Assembly: GCF_030272615.1 (NCBI RefSeq)
Contig: NC_081413.1
Coordinates: 605,306,709-605,370,708, forward strand
Direction of reading: 5' to 3'
Origin: Cryptomeria japonica
Taxonomy: Eukaryota; Streptophyta; Pinopsida; Cupressales; Cupressaceae
DNA: 64,000 bases
Shown: piece after piece, positions 34,702-46,159 of the stretch
How the letters are laid out: each line of letters starts with the position of its first letter
Numbering within the stretch: position 1 is the stretch's first letter
Made by a program: the position numbers and the translations under genes
Notes under the pieces: model-generated
What the model saw: the letters and a program-made list of their open reading frames with translations, nothing else
Database searches by the model: none
Told to the model about the DNA's origin: nothing

Positions 34702-36327
34702 TGTTGGTATGATTGGCATAACTGATGCAGATGAGTTGATGACTATATCGATAGAGGAAAGAAGACATGATCAGTTACCTGTGTTATCATTGATGGAAAC
34801 CAATGTGAATCGATGTTTGATGATGTTTATAGATGGTCTAAATTAATGTCTAACTTGTTGGATAAGTGATTTGGTCTACCAAAGTTAGAATTTGTAAGTG
34901 TGATATTACTGGAAGGACTGAGAATTAGGACTTCAACCGGTAAAGCAGGGAAGTTTTGATGGAATCGGTTAATCGATAATGTTTGGATACTTGTGGTTTG
35001 AAACATAAGTTTTTAATGATGGATTTGTGTATGTGACCAGAACTGCATCTTGTGATGACTACCGAAAGGCATGTTTTGAATTTCTAATGAATTCGTGCCA
35101 GGGTTTTAGTAGGGTTTTAGGACTAGTGATGAAATAACTCAACTGATAATGGTTTTTATTATGACGATGATCAATGGTGAATCTACATGAAGGTGGTAAC
35201 ATGACACAACCCACGTAAATGATTTGCATTATGTTTTGGCATGAAAGATGGAGGAATTTCTTGGGAATGTGCAAAGTGCTTAGCGAAATATTTTAAGAGT
35301 TTGACTTTTGTCCAGATCGGATTTTTGTGATGCATTTTGATCAACCAATGGTTGATGTTGCATTGTAAATTATTGTAATGATTTGGATAATGATCTGATA
35401 TGATCTATATTCTAAATTCTAAATTTAATTAGGTTTTATTGGCCGACTTAGTTGTGATGGCTATTTAGAATGACACAGCTAATGTTTTATGTGTCAGAGG
35501 TATTAGGAGAATGTGCTAACCCATCCCAGAAAATGAAGAGATCTGCCTGATTTTTGCATACTATGAAGTATAACTGGATCTGATTTAGCAAGGTGAAAGT
35601 GCAAAGTAATAGATCACTTTTCACTATTGTTCCCTAACAGTTACAACACCATAAATCCCTTAATCGGGTAGGTCCTAACATGACAACTCTCAAAAAGGGT
35701 GTTAAAATCCTCTCACAAGGTTGATCCTAATAGATCATTAAGATCCTAACTGGAGTGACAGGCAAATCCCTTAACCGGGTGACTCCTAACAGGGTCTACT
35801 CTTGATTGGGTGTATTGTAAGCTCCTAACTGGGCTAAGATCCTAACAGGGTGTACTTCAAAAGAGTACAAATTATTGTGGGCACCAACTCCCACCGTGGT
35901 TTTTCCCATTTGGGTTTCCATGTCAAAATCTTGGTGTTCATGTGTGGAATATCTTTTCATATTGTCTATGTTTTCATGCATTATTTCTAAGACACCAGTT
36001 ATGATATTTTATTTAAAGTTTATTAGAGCTTACCGGTACTGATATGAGATAGTTAGAGAAAGTAATTGATTAAGTTGATAAGGTTGATTAGTTGTTATAT
36101 GATCAAATTGGTATGACTGCTTAAGAGATCAAATTATTGATAGTTGTGATTTAATATTTGAAGCAAAATAGATTAAAAGGTTGTTAGATTTGAGTATAGA
36201 AGTTGAGATATTTGTTAAGTGGTTTCAGATCTAATATATAGGTTTGTTTTTGGATTCAAAGTTTCAGTTGGTATTAATACTGATTCATCCCCCTCTTAGT
36301 AATAACCAGATCTTGATAGGATTAACA
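34702..36327 (+). repeat. 5' LTR of copia element D
   Basis: 1,626 bp from TGTTGGTATG to GATTAACA. It contains TCATTGATGG near the start, repeated short phrases of the type CTCCTAAC(A/T)GGGT near 35690-35860, the CACCGTGGTTTTTCCCATTTGGG landmark (about 35892) and CCCCCTCTTAG near the end. The CTAACAGGG phrases recur about every 20-40 bp and are shared with the 3' LTR. Confidence 0.92.
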
Positions 36328-36341
36328 ATTGGTATCAAAGC
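36328..36341 (+). other. Primer-binding site of element D
   Basis: ATTGGTATCAAAGC directly after the 5' LTR. It matches TGGTATCAGAGC, the complement of the plant initiator tRNA-Met 3' end, with one change. Confidence 0.85.
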
Positions 36342-36401
36342 TTTGGTCCTTTGTGTGCAGAAATATTAACTGCTTGAGAGAAAGATTCTGAGGCAATAAA
36401 G

Positions 36402-37320
36402 ATGATGAATAAAGAAGGTTCTAAGTTCAACAAGGAAAACTATAGCATTTGGAAAGACAAAATGAAGATATATCTTAAAGGTCTTGGTTCTCAATACTGG
36501 AAATAGGTTGAAACAATTTATGTGGCTCCTTCTATTGCTCCCTTGACACCGGATGAACTTAAAGAGTAGCAAGAGAACATGCAAGCCCTAGAAGCTATTG
36601 TAATTACTTTATCTTATTCTGAATATATTAATGGTAAAGGATTAGAAATTGCACATGAGGTTTGGGAAAATCTAGAGATAATCAATGGAGGAGATGAGAA
36701 TGTACAAAAATCAAGAGAGGAAAGATTTAGAGGAAAATTTGATGACATGAGAATGCAAGAAGGAGAGAATATTGCCGAGTATGGTTAGAGCATTAAAGAA
36801 GTTTTTGGTGGCATAAAAGGCCCTGGTGGTAAAATTGATGATGATATAGTGGTAAGCAAAATGCTCAGAACTCTGCAACCTCAGTATGCTATTAGAGTAT
36901 ATGCAATCCAAGAACTGAGATCCATTTCAAAGGATAAGGTAACTATTGACTCTTTGATCAGTAAGCTTACAACTTTTGAGTTAAATAGTTTTGACAATTG
37001 TGTGATAAAATCTATTGAATCTACTTTTAAAGCTTTTGTTAGTGGTTCGTCTGCTAGAAAATAAAAAGTGCATGTCTAAGTCATGAGTGTAGATCTAGTC
37101 ATGGAAGTAATCGGGAAAATGAAGATAATGAAGATCAAGTGGTGGAACTTGAAGCAGTGTTAGCTAAGTATTTCCAAGAGGCACTAGTAATTATAAAGGA
37201 AAGCTACCTTTAAAGTGTTTCTCTTATAGTAAAATTGGTCATATTTCTGCTAACTGCCCTAGTACCGATAAGAAAGATAAGTATAAGAAATTCAAAGGGA
37301 AAGGCACAAAAAATTATTAA
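36402..37320 (+). pseudogene. Copia gag of element D
   Basis: Capsid-like region typical of copia gag. The opening SKFNKENYSIWKDKMKIYL (about 36420) has the F.G.NY..W...M pattern. EVWENLEIINGG follows, then MRMQEGENIAEYG and KMLRTLQPQY (about 36860), which are helices of the UBN2/gag domain. A zinc knuckle is reduced to CFSYSKIGHISANCP (37217-37261), with the second Cys of C..C replaced by Ser. In-frame stops at about 36505, 36568 and 36786, and frame slips near 37060-37200, show decay. It would package element RNA into virus-like particles if intact. Confidence 0.88.
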
Positions 37321-40300
37321 GTTGCAATGGATGAAGGTGTGAGCGATGAGGAATTTGAAGATGAAGATGACAATGAAGAGATTGTTTTACTAGTTGTAAA
37401 AGAGGAATGGTCTGATGAGAAGGCATTGGTTTCTTATGTAGAAAATAGTAATGAATGGATTATAGACAGTGGTTGTTCACACCACATGACCAGAGACAAA
37501 AGTGAGTTTATTACTCTTAATGAATTTGATGGAGGTATTGTTAGATTTTGAAATGACTATCCCTGGATGGTGAAAGGTAAAGGTTATATTTATTTGAATG
37601 GAAAGAGTAATGTTGATGATGTATTTTGGCTTTATGGTCTAAAACATAATCTGCTAAGTGTTGGACAACTCAATGATAAAGGTTATTTTCTTGAGTTTAA
37701 TGGCAGAATCTACAAAATTCTTGGTGGAAATGGTGAATTGATTGCTATTGGGAAACAAACAAGAGATAACTTATTTTATTTGAATGCTAATGTCAATAAC
37801 TATCTAGTTGCAAAAATTGAAGATAGCTAGTTGTGGCACAAGAGATGTTGTCATATGAATTTTGATAACTTGGTGAAGGTAAGCAAGTTAAGTGTTGTAA
37901 GAGGATTGCCATAAATTGTTAAACTAGATAATGTGATATGTAAAGACTATCAAATTGGTAAGATAAACTCTAATTAATTTAGGAGAAATAAGTGTACATC
38001 TGAGAATATTTTGGATTTGGTTCATACTGATCTCTATGACCCTATGAGAACAAAAAGTTATTTTGGTGACATATATTTAATGCTTTTTACCGATGATTAT
38101 TCCAAGATGATGTGGGTTACATTCTTAAAGGAGAAAATGAAGCCTTTAGTAAATTTAAAAAATTCAAAGCTCTAGTTGAGAAAGAGGCCAGTAAAAACTT
38201 GAAATGTTTGAGATCAGATTGAGGAGAATTCACATCTGATGAATTTGTCAAGTATTGTGATGTACATGGTATCAAGAGACATATGCCTTCTCCAAGGACA
38301 CCACATCAAAATGGCTTAGCAGAAAGGATGAACAAAAAATTGTTGATGCTTCTAGAATAATGCTATTAGAAGGTAATGTGCCTAAGATGTTTTGGAGAGA
38401 AGTGGTCCATACTGTAGTTTATACATTGAACCAGATACTTGTAAAAAAAGGAAATAATAAGACACCTTATGAGCTATGGTATGGTAAAACTCCTTGTGTT
38501 ATTTATGTTAAAATCTTTGGGGGTGAACTCACAATAATGGTTCCCACTTTTTTGCCACTTTTGACACTGAGATGAACACTTTTAAAATAATCTTCAACTT
38601 TTGACAACTATAACTTTTAAACTATAAAGAATTTGAAGATGATGTAAATTAGTGATTTGTAGCATTTTGTCTCTAGATTCTATATATATTTTTTTCAAAT
38701 TTTTTTGAAGGATTTTTTTAAAAAAAATTTCCATCTCCCTCGAAAAGTAGTTTTTTACAACAAACTACATTTTTTAAGAGTGACGTGCCTCCCAAAACAC
38801 ATAACTTTTTTTCTATAAATAATAAAAACTCAATTCTTTCGAATTTTGGTTTGTAACATCAATATCCAGGGCTTGCAGTTGGTTTGATAGTGATATGTTC
38901 AATATTTTCATTTTATTAAGTTTTGAAGTCCGACTAGTCATAATTCCGACATAGGTTTAAGTTTGAACACATAACTTGTTCTATATATATCGAAATTCAA
39001 TTTATTTTTTTTGTTAGAAAGAAGACATCAATACCTGGGGCTTAGATATTTTTTTGAATGTTTTTGAATTAGTTTCCTATTTTTCCCAATGCGTTGAACA
39101 AAGAAGTTCATGTTTCGTGAAAAACCTATGTTTGGTAAAATTAAAAAAACAAGTTCATAATAAACTCAATATGTAATAATATTATATTCATTGGAAATCT
39201 TTCTTTGAGGACTACAATACTACATTTTGGGTTGTCAAGATCATTCCATTTGAACCTACAACCAGAGGTTTGAAGGCCAAAAATCTGCAAAAAAATGTAG
39301 AAAGCTCCAGAGAAGTGTTAAAAAAGGGGTTCGAATGAAAGGGGGTTCGAGCAAACACCCCATTTTTAGGGGGGTTCAATTGAACCACCCCTATATAACT
39401 GAAAAATGACATAATCAAGCATTAAAGGTGCTTCGCTTGAAAGAGTGGGTTCGAGCGAAATGGGGGATTCGCTCAAACCCCAAAGGGTAGTCCGTTCGAA
39501 CACCCCCACTTCTCTCGAACCCCCCCTAAATGAAATTCTCCACTTTCACCAATTTCCTTTGATGGCAAAAGTGGGAACCAACTTTCTGAGTTCACCCTTG
39601 GAAGTCAATGTTTTATTGAAAAGGATAACTACACTGAGAAGTTTGATGCCAAATTTGATGAATAAATCTTTCTTGGTTACTCTTCTAAGAGAAAAGCATA
39701 TAAATGTTACAATAAGAGAACTAATAAAATAGTTGAAAGTGATAATATGAAGGTGGATGATTTGCCAAATAAGTTTGAAGGAACAAGCAGGTCAGAACTT
39801 GAAAAGGATGATAATGAAGAAAGATTGGTGATCATTGAACTAGAAGGTAGAATAATGATCAACTGACAAATGCAGTATTAGGTGCTCAATCGATAAGTGA
39901 TGACAGTGAGGAAGAAAGTGGAGAATCCACTGGAGAATCAAAATAGGAAGATGTTGAACTGACACAGACTATACCTAGATATGTTAGATTAAATCACTGA
40001 CAGGACCAGATAATTGGTGATAAGAATGCAGGTGTGCAAACCAGGAGGAAGATTAGAGAAAATTCTTGTTTGATCTCTATAGTGTAACCCAAGATAGTTA
40101 AGGAAGTGCTGAAAGATGATGATTGGGTGAATGCAAAGAATGAAGAAGGAAAAGTGGTAAGAAATAAGGCAAGGTTAGTTTGCAAAGGATATCCGTAGGA
40201 AGAAGCTGAGGACTATAGTGAAACTTTTGCACCGGTTTATAGATTGGAAGGTGTAAGGATGCTGCTAGCATTTACTGCATATAAGGGATTCAAAGTCTAT

Positions 40301-41513
40301 CAAATGAATGTCAAGTCAGGCTTTTTTAATGTAATTCTAGAGGAAGAGGTATGCATTGAGAAATTGGATGGTTTTTCCTTGACTAATGATAAGGATATAG
40401 TGTGTAAATTGTATAAATATTTGTATGATCTAACGCAGGAACTGAGAGCATGGTATGAGAGATTACATGTGCATTTTATCAAGATTGGATTCCAACGTAC
40501 CAGTGAGGACAATAATACTTATCTAGAAAATGATTTAGATAAAATGCTAATAGCTGAAGTATTTGTAGATAACATAATTTTTTGTGGCAATGATGATATG
40601 AGTATGTATTTTGCTATTGAGATGAAAAAGGAATTCAAGATGTCTCTAATCGGTGAAATAAAGTTCTTTATTGGATTACAGGTTCAACAATTGGATGATT
40701 GTATCTTTATTTGTCAAAGCAAGTATATTAAAGAGGTGTTGAAGACTTTTGGCCTGGAAGACTGCAAACTGGTAGGAACACTGATGGTAACAAGATGCAA
40801 GTTGACTAAGTAGGATAATTCACTCGATGTTAGTGAAAAAGAATACAGATCTATGATTGGTAAGATACACTATGTTGTACACACTAGACCGAACATTGCT
40901 CATATTGTTGGATTAGTTGCTATATTCCAAAATGAGCCCAAAGAAAGTCACATGGTGACTGTTAAGAGGATTTTTTTGTATCTTAAAGGAACATTAGACG
41001 ACGGATTATGGTATCTCTACAAAGGAGATTTCACTTTAGATATTTTTACTGATGCAGATTAGGCAGACAATGTGGATGGTAGGAAAAGAACAAACGGTGG
41101 AGGTTTTCTACTTGGAGGAAGACTTGTAGCATGGACAAGCAAGAAACAAACATGTGTTTCTCAATCTACAACAAAAGCTGAGTATTTAGCTACATCTATG
41201 AATTTCACACAGGCCATATGGATGAGACATGTGCTAGAAGGATTCAAGATAGATATGTCTGAACCATTGACTATCTATTATGAAAATACAAGTGCAATAA
41301 ATATTTCCAAGAATCCTGCACTTCATGCAAGAACCAAGCATATAGAGTTGAAATATCATTTCTTAAGAGAAAGAGTTCAGGAGAAGTAGGTAAAGATGGA
41401 GTATGTGAAGATTACAAATCAGTTAGCTGATATCATTACTAAACCATTGTCAAAGACTACTTTTGAGTTTATCAGAAGTAAACTAGGGATTAAACCTCTA
41501 CACCGAAAGAAAT
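37321..41513 (+). pseudogene. Copia pol of element D (protease, integrase, RT, RNase H)
   Basis: Protease: WIIDSGCSHHMT (about 37456) with the DSG triad. GAG-pre-integrase: KHNLLSVGQLND (about 37645) and LWHKRCCHMNFDNL (about 37831). Integrase core: LDLVHTDLYDP (about 38010), TDDYSKMMWVTF (about 38090), then TPHQNGLAER after a frame slip (about 38300). The frame is cut at KIFG by the insertion at 38521-39597 and resumes as SQCFIEKDNYTEKFD. RT: ARLVCKGYP, VYQMNVKSGFFN, and VFVDNIIFCGND for the catalytic box (VDD to VDN). RNase H: DIFTDAD.ADNVDGRKRTNG, STTKAEYLA, IYYENTSAINISKNPA. About 36 codons containing the conserved KWVF region are missing between DDDWVNAKNEE and GKVVRNKARLVC. Stops and shifts throughout. 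Confidence 0.9.
38521..39597. mobile_element. Non-autonomous inverted-repeat transposon (MITE-like), 1,077 bp
   Basis: Left end GGGTGAACTCACAATAATGG and right end, reverse complemented, GGGTGAACTCAGAAAGTTGG. Both continue into GGTTCCCACTTTT(TT)TGCCA, giving imperfect terminal inverted repeats of about 40 bp. The flanks are TTGG (38517-38520) and TTGG (39598-39601), a 4-bp target duplication. Removing the element and one TTGG restores the copia reading frame across KIFG/SQCFIEKD. No transposase is encoded. The interior holds many GGTTCGA/TTCGAAC words at 39325-39520. The superfamily is unclear; a 4-bp duplication does not fit hAT (8), Mutator (9-10) or Harbinger (3) cleanly. Confidence 0.85.
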
Positions 41514-41915
41514 AAGATCTTGGAGATGCATCAATCCTATGGATTTCATGTTTATTCTTCACTAAGGATTGATGAAGATTTGGGCTACTCCATAAGGGGA
41601 GCGACTCTATTGCAGTATGATATGATTTACAACTCTAATCTGATTGAAGACAAGTGATGCATTTTTACCTTTCACATTATTGTCAAAGGGGGAGAAGAAA
41701 ATAAAAGAAAAGAAATCATACATGGGAAAAGAAGAGTTGATGATCAGGCTTGGGGAGAAGAAAAGAAAGAGAAGAATAAAGGAGGAGTCCTGACAGATAA
41801 TGTTGCAGAACAAGTTGCAGATGATGAACAAGTTGTATATGATGAACAAGCTATAGATGAATGGTATATATGATCTCTTTGATTGGCATATTTGATTGGT
41901 GTTGCCACCAATTCT

Positions 41916-41927
41916 AAAGGGGGAGAA
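41916..41927 (+). other. Polypurine tract of element D
   Basis: AAAGGGGGAGAA directly before the 3' LTR; the start site for plus-strand DNA synthesis. A similar AAAGGGGGAGAAG occurs at about 41692, some 230 bp upstream. Confidence 0.85.
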
Positions 41928-43578
41928 TGATGGTATGATTGGAATAACTAATGCAGATGAGTTGATGACTGTACCAGTAGAGGAAATAAGACATGATTAG
42001 TTACCTGTGTTGTCATTGATGGCAATGAGTGTCAATCGATGTTTGATGATGTTTACAAATGGTCTTTGATGTTTGACTTGTTGGATAAGTGATTTGGTCT
42101 ACCAAAGTTAGAATTTGTAAGTGTGATAGGGTTTACTGGTAGGACTCAGAATTAGGACTTCAACTGGTAAAGAAGAGAAGTTTTGATGGAATTGGTAAAT
42201 CGATGATGTTTGGAGACTTGAGGTTTGAAACATAAGTTTTCATGATGGATTTGTGTATGTGACCGAAACTCCATCTCGTTCTCATTATCTGAAGGCATGT
42301 TTTGAATTTCTGATGAAGTCGTGCTAGGGCTTTAGTATGGTTTTAGGACTAGTGATGAAATCACTCAATTGGTAATGATTTTTGTTATGAAAGTGATCAA
42401 TGGAGAATTTACATGAAGGTGGTAACATGACACAACCTACATAACTGATTTGCCTTATGTGTTGGGGTGAAAGATGGAGGAATTTCTTGGGAATGTGCAA
42501 AGTGTTTAGCAAAATGTTCTAAGAGTTTGACTTTTGTATAGATTGGATTTTTCTGATGAGTTTTGATCAACTAATGGTTGATTTTGCATTGTAAATTGTT
42601 GTAATGATTTGGATAATGATCTAATATGATCGGTATTGTAAATTCAAGATGTAATTAGGTTTTATTGGCCGACTTAGTTATGATGGCTCTTTAGAATGAC
42701 ACAATTGATGCTTTATGTGTCGGTGGTATTAAGAGAATGTGTTAACCCATCCCAGAGAAGGAAGAGATCTACCTGAGTGTTGGAGACTATGAAGTATAAC
42801 TCGATTTGATTTAGCAAGCTGAAAGTGCAAATTAACAGATCACTTTTCACTGTTGTTCCCTAAGAGTTACAACAACATAAATCCCTTAACCAGGTAGGTC
42901 CTAATAGGGATTTGACACTTAAGTCCCCTAATAGGACAACTCTCAAAAAAAGTGTTAAAATCATCTCACAAGGTTGATCCTAATAGATCATTAAGATCCT
43001 AGATGGAGTGACAGGCAAATCCCTTAATCTAGTGACTCCTAACAAGGTCTACTCTTAACCATGTGTATTGTAAGATCCTAACTAGGATAAGCTCCTAATA
43101 GGGCATACTTCAAAAGAGTACAAATTATTATGGGTACCAACTCCCGCCATTTTTTTTCCCATTTGGGTTTCCATGTCAAAATCTTGGTGTTCATGTGTGG
43201 AATATCTTTTCATATTGTCTATTTTTTCATGCATTATTTCAAAGACATCAATTATGATATTTTATTTAAAGTTTATCAGAGATTATTGGTACAGATATGA
43301 AATGGTTAGAGAAATTATTTGATTAGATTGATAAGGTTGATTAGTTGGTATTTGATCAAATTGGTATGACTGCTTAAGAGATCAAATATTGATAGTTGTG
43401 ATTAATGTTTGAAGCAAAACTGATTAAATTCTTGTTATATTTGATTATAGAAGTTGATATATCTGTTAAGTGGTTTAAGATCTGATATAGGTTTTTTATG
43501 GATTCAAAGTTTCAGTTGGTATTAATACTCATTCATCCCTCCCCTCTCTGTATTAACTAGATCTTCATAAGATTAACA
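41928..43578 (+). repeat. 3' LTR of copia element D
   Basis: 1,651 bp from TGATGGTATG to GATTAACA, colinear with the 5' LTR at 34702-36327. It differs by scattered substitutions and small indels, for example an extra CCTAATAGGGATTTGACACTTAAGTCC phrase near 42899-42926. Followed by the TAATT duplication. Confidence 0.92.
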
Positions 43579-44103
43579 TAATTTGTGAATAGGTATTATG
43601 TCTGCATTAAAAGGGAGGAAAATGTGTGAACAAGGATAAATCATTAAGTGAAGTGTTGTGGAGAGTTTGGTGTTGCAGGGCTAACAACTGTGCTTAACAG
43701 AAATTGTAACCAAGCATTAGGAGATGTTATATCCATAATTCATTTCCTTTGGATTGTAGTCCGAATATTTTGTAAGCTAGTGATACTTCTCTTTTTTGTT
43801 GAGGAGTGTCCTCTAGGCTGTTGACCTGATTGCAAGTGAAATCCCCATTGTAAAATTTCCACATACTGCTGTAGAAGCATATTTTATTGTGGGTAGGGTT
43901 TCCCACCATGGTTTTTCCCTTCACCAATTTTTTCACGTCAAAATATTGGTGTTGTGTGTTGTGTATTGTCATGCTCTATCATTCACTGTGTTGTTTTCAT
44001 TTTTCTCTGGTAAAAGGTTTATAATCTGCAATAATTGTTTAACTTGTGGAAAACTGATACACCACCCCCTCTCATTTTTCCTCTAGTTCATTCTAACATC
44101 TGG

Positions 44104-46110
44104 ATGACTATGCTAAGATCTCAAGGCAACACATTAATTATGAAAAGAGAAAGGTCTTCTTTATGAATGTCAGACATAACCTGCAAAAGAAAATTACTAA
44201 TATTTTAGCTTGTTAGACTGCTACTCTTCTAGATTCTGACTTGAGGTTACCCCTCATTTCTAAATATCCTTCATTAAGGCAGAGAAGCTTCTAAGTATGG
44301 TGGAGAAAATTTAGCTAGTTAAATCTTATGTTTAGAACATTCCAGCCTATTATCTCTCCCTCGTTAAAATGTCTTGATTTGTTGCTGACATGATTGAGAG
44401 GATTCAAAAATGTTTCTTATGGACTAGAATTGAGGAAAGAAATAGATCATCCCTGGTGGCTTGGGATAGGATCTATTGTTTGATTAAGAAAAATAAGATC
44501 CTTCAGTCGAGCCTTAATCTCCAAACTTGGTTGGTAGTAGATTGAAGGGAAAAAGGAATGGATAGTTATAATAAGAGATAAATACCTCAATAATGATAGG
44601 ATCTATGTTTTCATATATTAGACTAAATTACCCTTAGAATTTTGGAGCAATGTTTCAAAAAATAAAGCTATCCTAAGAAAGGGTGGATAAAATTTAATTG
44701 GGAATGGTAAAGGAACCAAATTCTGGGATGATGTGTGGATTAAAAATCACGCCCTCTCAAAATTACCTCAATTCAAGAAAGTCAAGAAGATTCTTATCAA
44801 AAAATGTGAGAAGTTGGTTCAGGATTATATTATATGGCAAAGACACAAGGAAAAATAGAAGACCCTAGAAGATGAGTTTCTTCGACAAGGAGATATCCTG
44901 GTCCAATACCATGACCAACTAGTTAAAGATGCCAAATATCTAACTTCTCTTTTACCCGATTTCACCTTCTTCTCTCCTCATGTGGAGGATGAATGGATAT
45001 GGTGGCTTAACCCCTTTGGATCCTTCTCTATTATGTCTACCTATCATAATATTGAGAAAGAATCCATGAAAACTTTCAATTAAAATAACATCTAGATTAA
45101 AGGCCTTATTTTGAAGATCAACTACTTCTAGTGGGCTACAACTAATGGAAGAATTTTGATGATAGGTAATCTAAATAAAAGATATTTTTCCTTTTTTAAC
45201 AGGTGTGTTTTATGCTATAAAGACTTGGAGAGAATTAACCACTTATTTTTGCATTGTTACTTTGCCAAAGAAATTTGGGAAGAATTGTTAGGAGATTTTA
45301 AAACATACTATCTAGATCCTCTTGGAGAATATGAAAGATCTTATAAAATAGTGGCCCCTAGTTCCTTATACTCATCCTGTATCTAAAAATATTTGGCTCT
45401 AAATTATGCCTATTATGGCTTGGAAGTTATGGAAGGAATGGAATAATAGTGTTTAGGGATGAATAAAGAAGTAGTAAAGTGCTATTCTATATTAATGCGA
45501 GGTAGCCACAAAAATCAAAAGTTATGCCAAGTATTTTGGACCTAAGATTAAAATAGAAATGGGGAATCTTTCATAGTCTTCTAAGGATGAATTGGCATAA
45601 TGTAATCGTAAGGAGAACCTTCACTTGGATGCCTCCAGAGGAAGGGTGGCTAAAGTGTAACTTCAATGGTTGTTCAAAAGAGAACCCTATCTTATCAAGA
45701 GCAAGAGGTATCATAAGGGATTGTAGAGGCTACATGATAAAAGTGTATTATTAAAACCTTGGAAAGGGTTCAAATAACAAAGCAGAAGTGATGGCTACTT
45801 GGATGCGCTTCATGCGCCTACATCACCATAAGGGCATCAATGTGATTCTAGAAGGAGATTGGAAAGTTGTGGTTAGTTGCTTAAATGATCTATGAAATCT
45901 CCTTGGGAGATAAGAGGAATTATTAAAAAGTGTTAAAATCTATTTTGTGCCTTTACCTAAATAAAAGTGCAAGATACATATACGGAAGGAAATGTGACAG
46001 TAGATGAGGTTGCTAATCAAGGTGTAATGAAAAAGAATGGTGTTTCTTTAATTATACTAAGAGCTCAAAGGGATAAAAAATATTTTGGCCAAGGAGAGAT
46101 TAAAACCTTT
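44104..46110 (+). pseudogene. LINE ORF2 3' part: RT tail, zf-RVT, RNase H (continuation of 33775-34037)
   Basis: Resumes the LINE after the nested insertions. IPAYYLSLVKMS-like (44341-44370), then IERIQKCFLWTRIEERNRSS-like sequence and LVAWDRIY (about 44390-44475) are the post-palm helices of plant L1 reverse transcriptase. At 45190-45285, FFNRCVLCYKDLERINHLFL and HCYFAKEIWEEL form the zinc motif (C..C ... H...HC). At about 45625-46020, PPEEGWLKCNFNGCSKENP, NKAEVMATWM, INVILEGDWKVVVSCLND and VDEVANQGVM make the RNase H, with GDW for GDS. Frameshifts and stops are many. Downstream on the same strand lies the best copy of the unnamed ORF. Confidence 0.85.
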
Positions 46111-46159
46111 CCTAGTTAACTCAATTAATTACATGAGGCTGTAATAGTCGCAGCTACCC

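Larger units (their letters stand above)
34702..43578 (+). mobile_element. Ty1/copia element D, full-length but decayed, 8,877 bp
   Basis: 5' LTR 34702-36327, primer-binding site, gag, protease, integrase, RT, RNase H, polypurine tract, 3' LTR 41928-43578. It has perfect target-site duplications TAATT (34697-34701 and 43579-43583). The element lies inside solo LTR E and itself carries a 1,077-bp inverted-repeat insertion. The two LTRs differ at roughly one base in ten over the first 100 bp compared by eye, mostly transitions, so the insertion is not recent. It also lacks about 110 bp of RT, so it was or became incapable of autonomous movement. Confidence 0.94.
34038..44098 (+). mobile_element. 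Solo Ty1/copia LTR E, split by copia element D
   Basis: Left part 34038-34701 (starts TGTTGGCAAT) and right part 43584-44098 (ends TTCTAACA) form one LTR of about 1.18 kb. It is flanked by the identical 5-bp duplication TCTGG at 34033-34037 and 44099-44103. Landmarks in order: TTGTCATTGATGTCAACAT near the start (about 34070), TGTATATATAGAAG (about 34674), CCCACCATGGTTTTTCCC (about 43900) and ACCACCCCCTCTCA near the end. No internal retroelement sequence belongs to it, so it is a solo LTR. It sits inside the LINE. Confidence 0.93.

Noticed and set aside
39320-39525. tRNA gene suggested by GGTTCGA words
   Set aside because: No A box at the right distance, no cloverleaf and no CCA-adjacent acceptor pairing could be built; the words are repeated on both strands.
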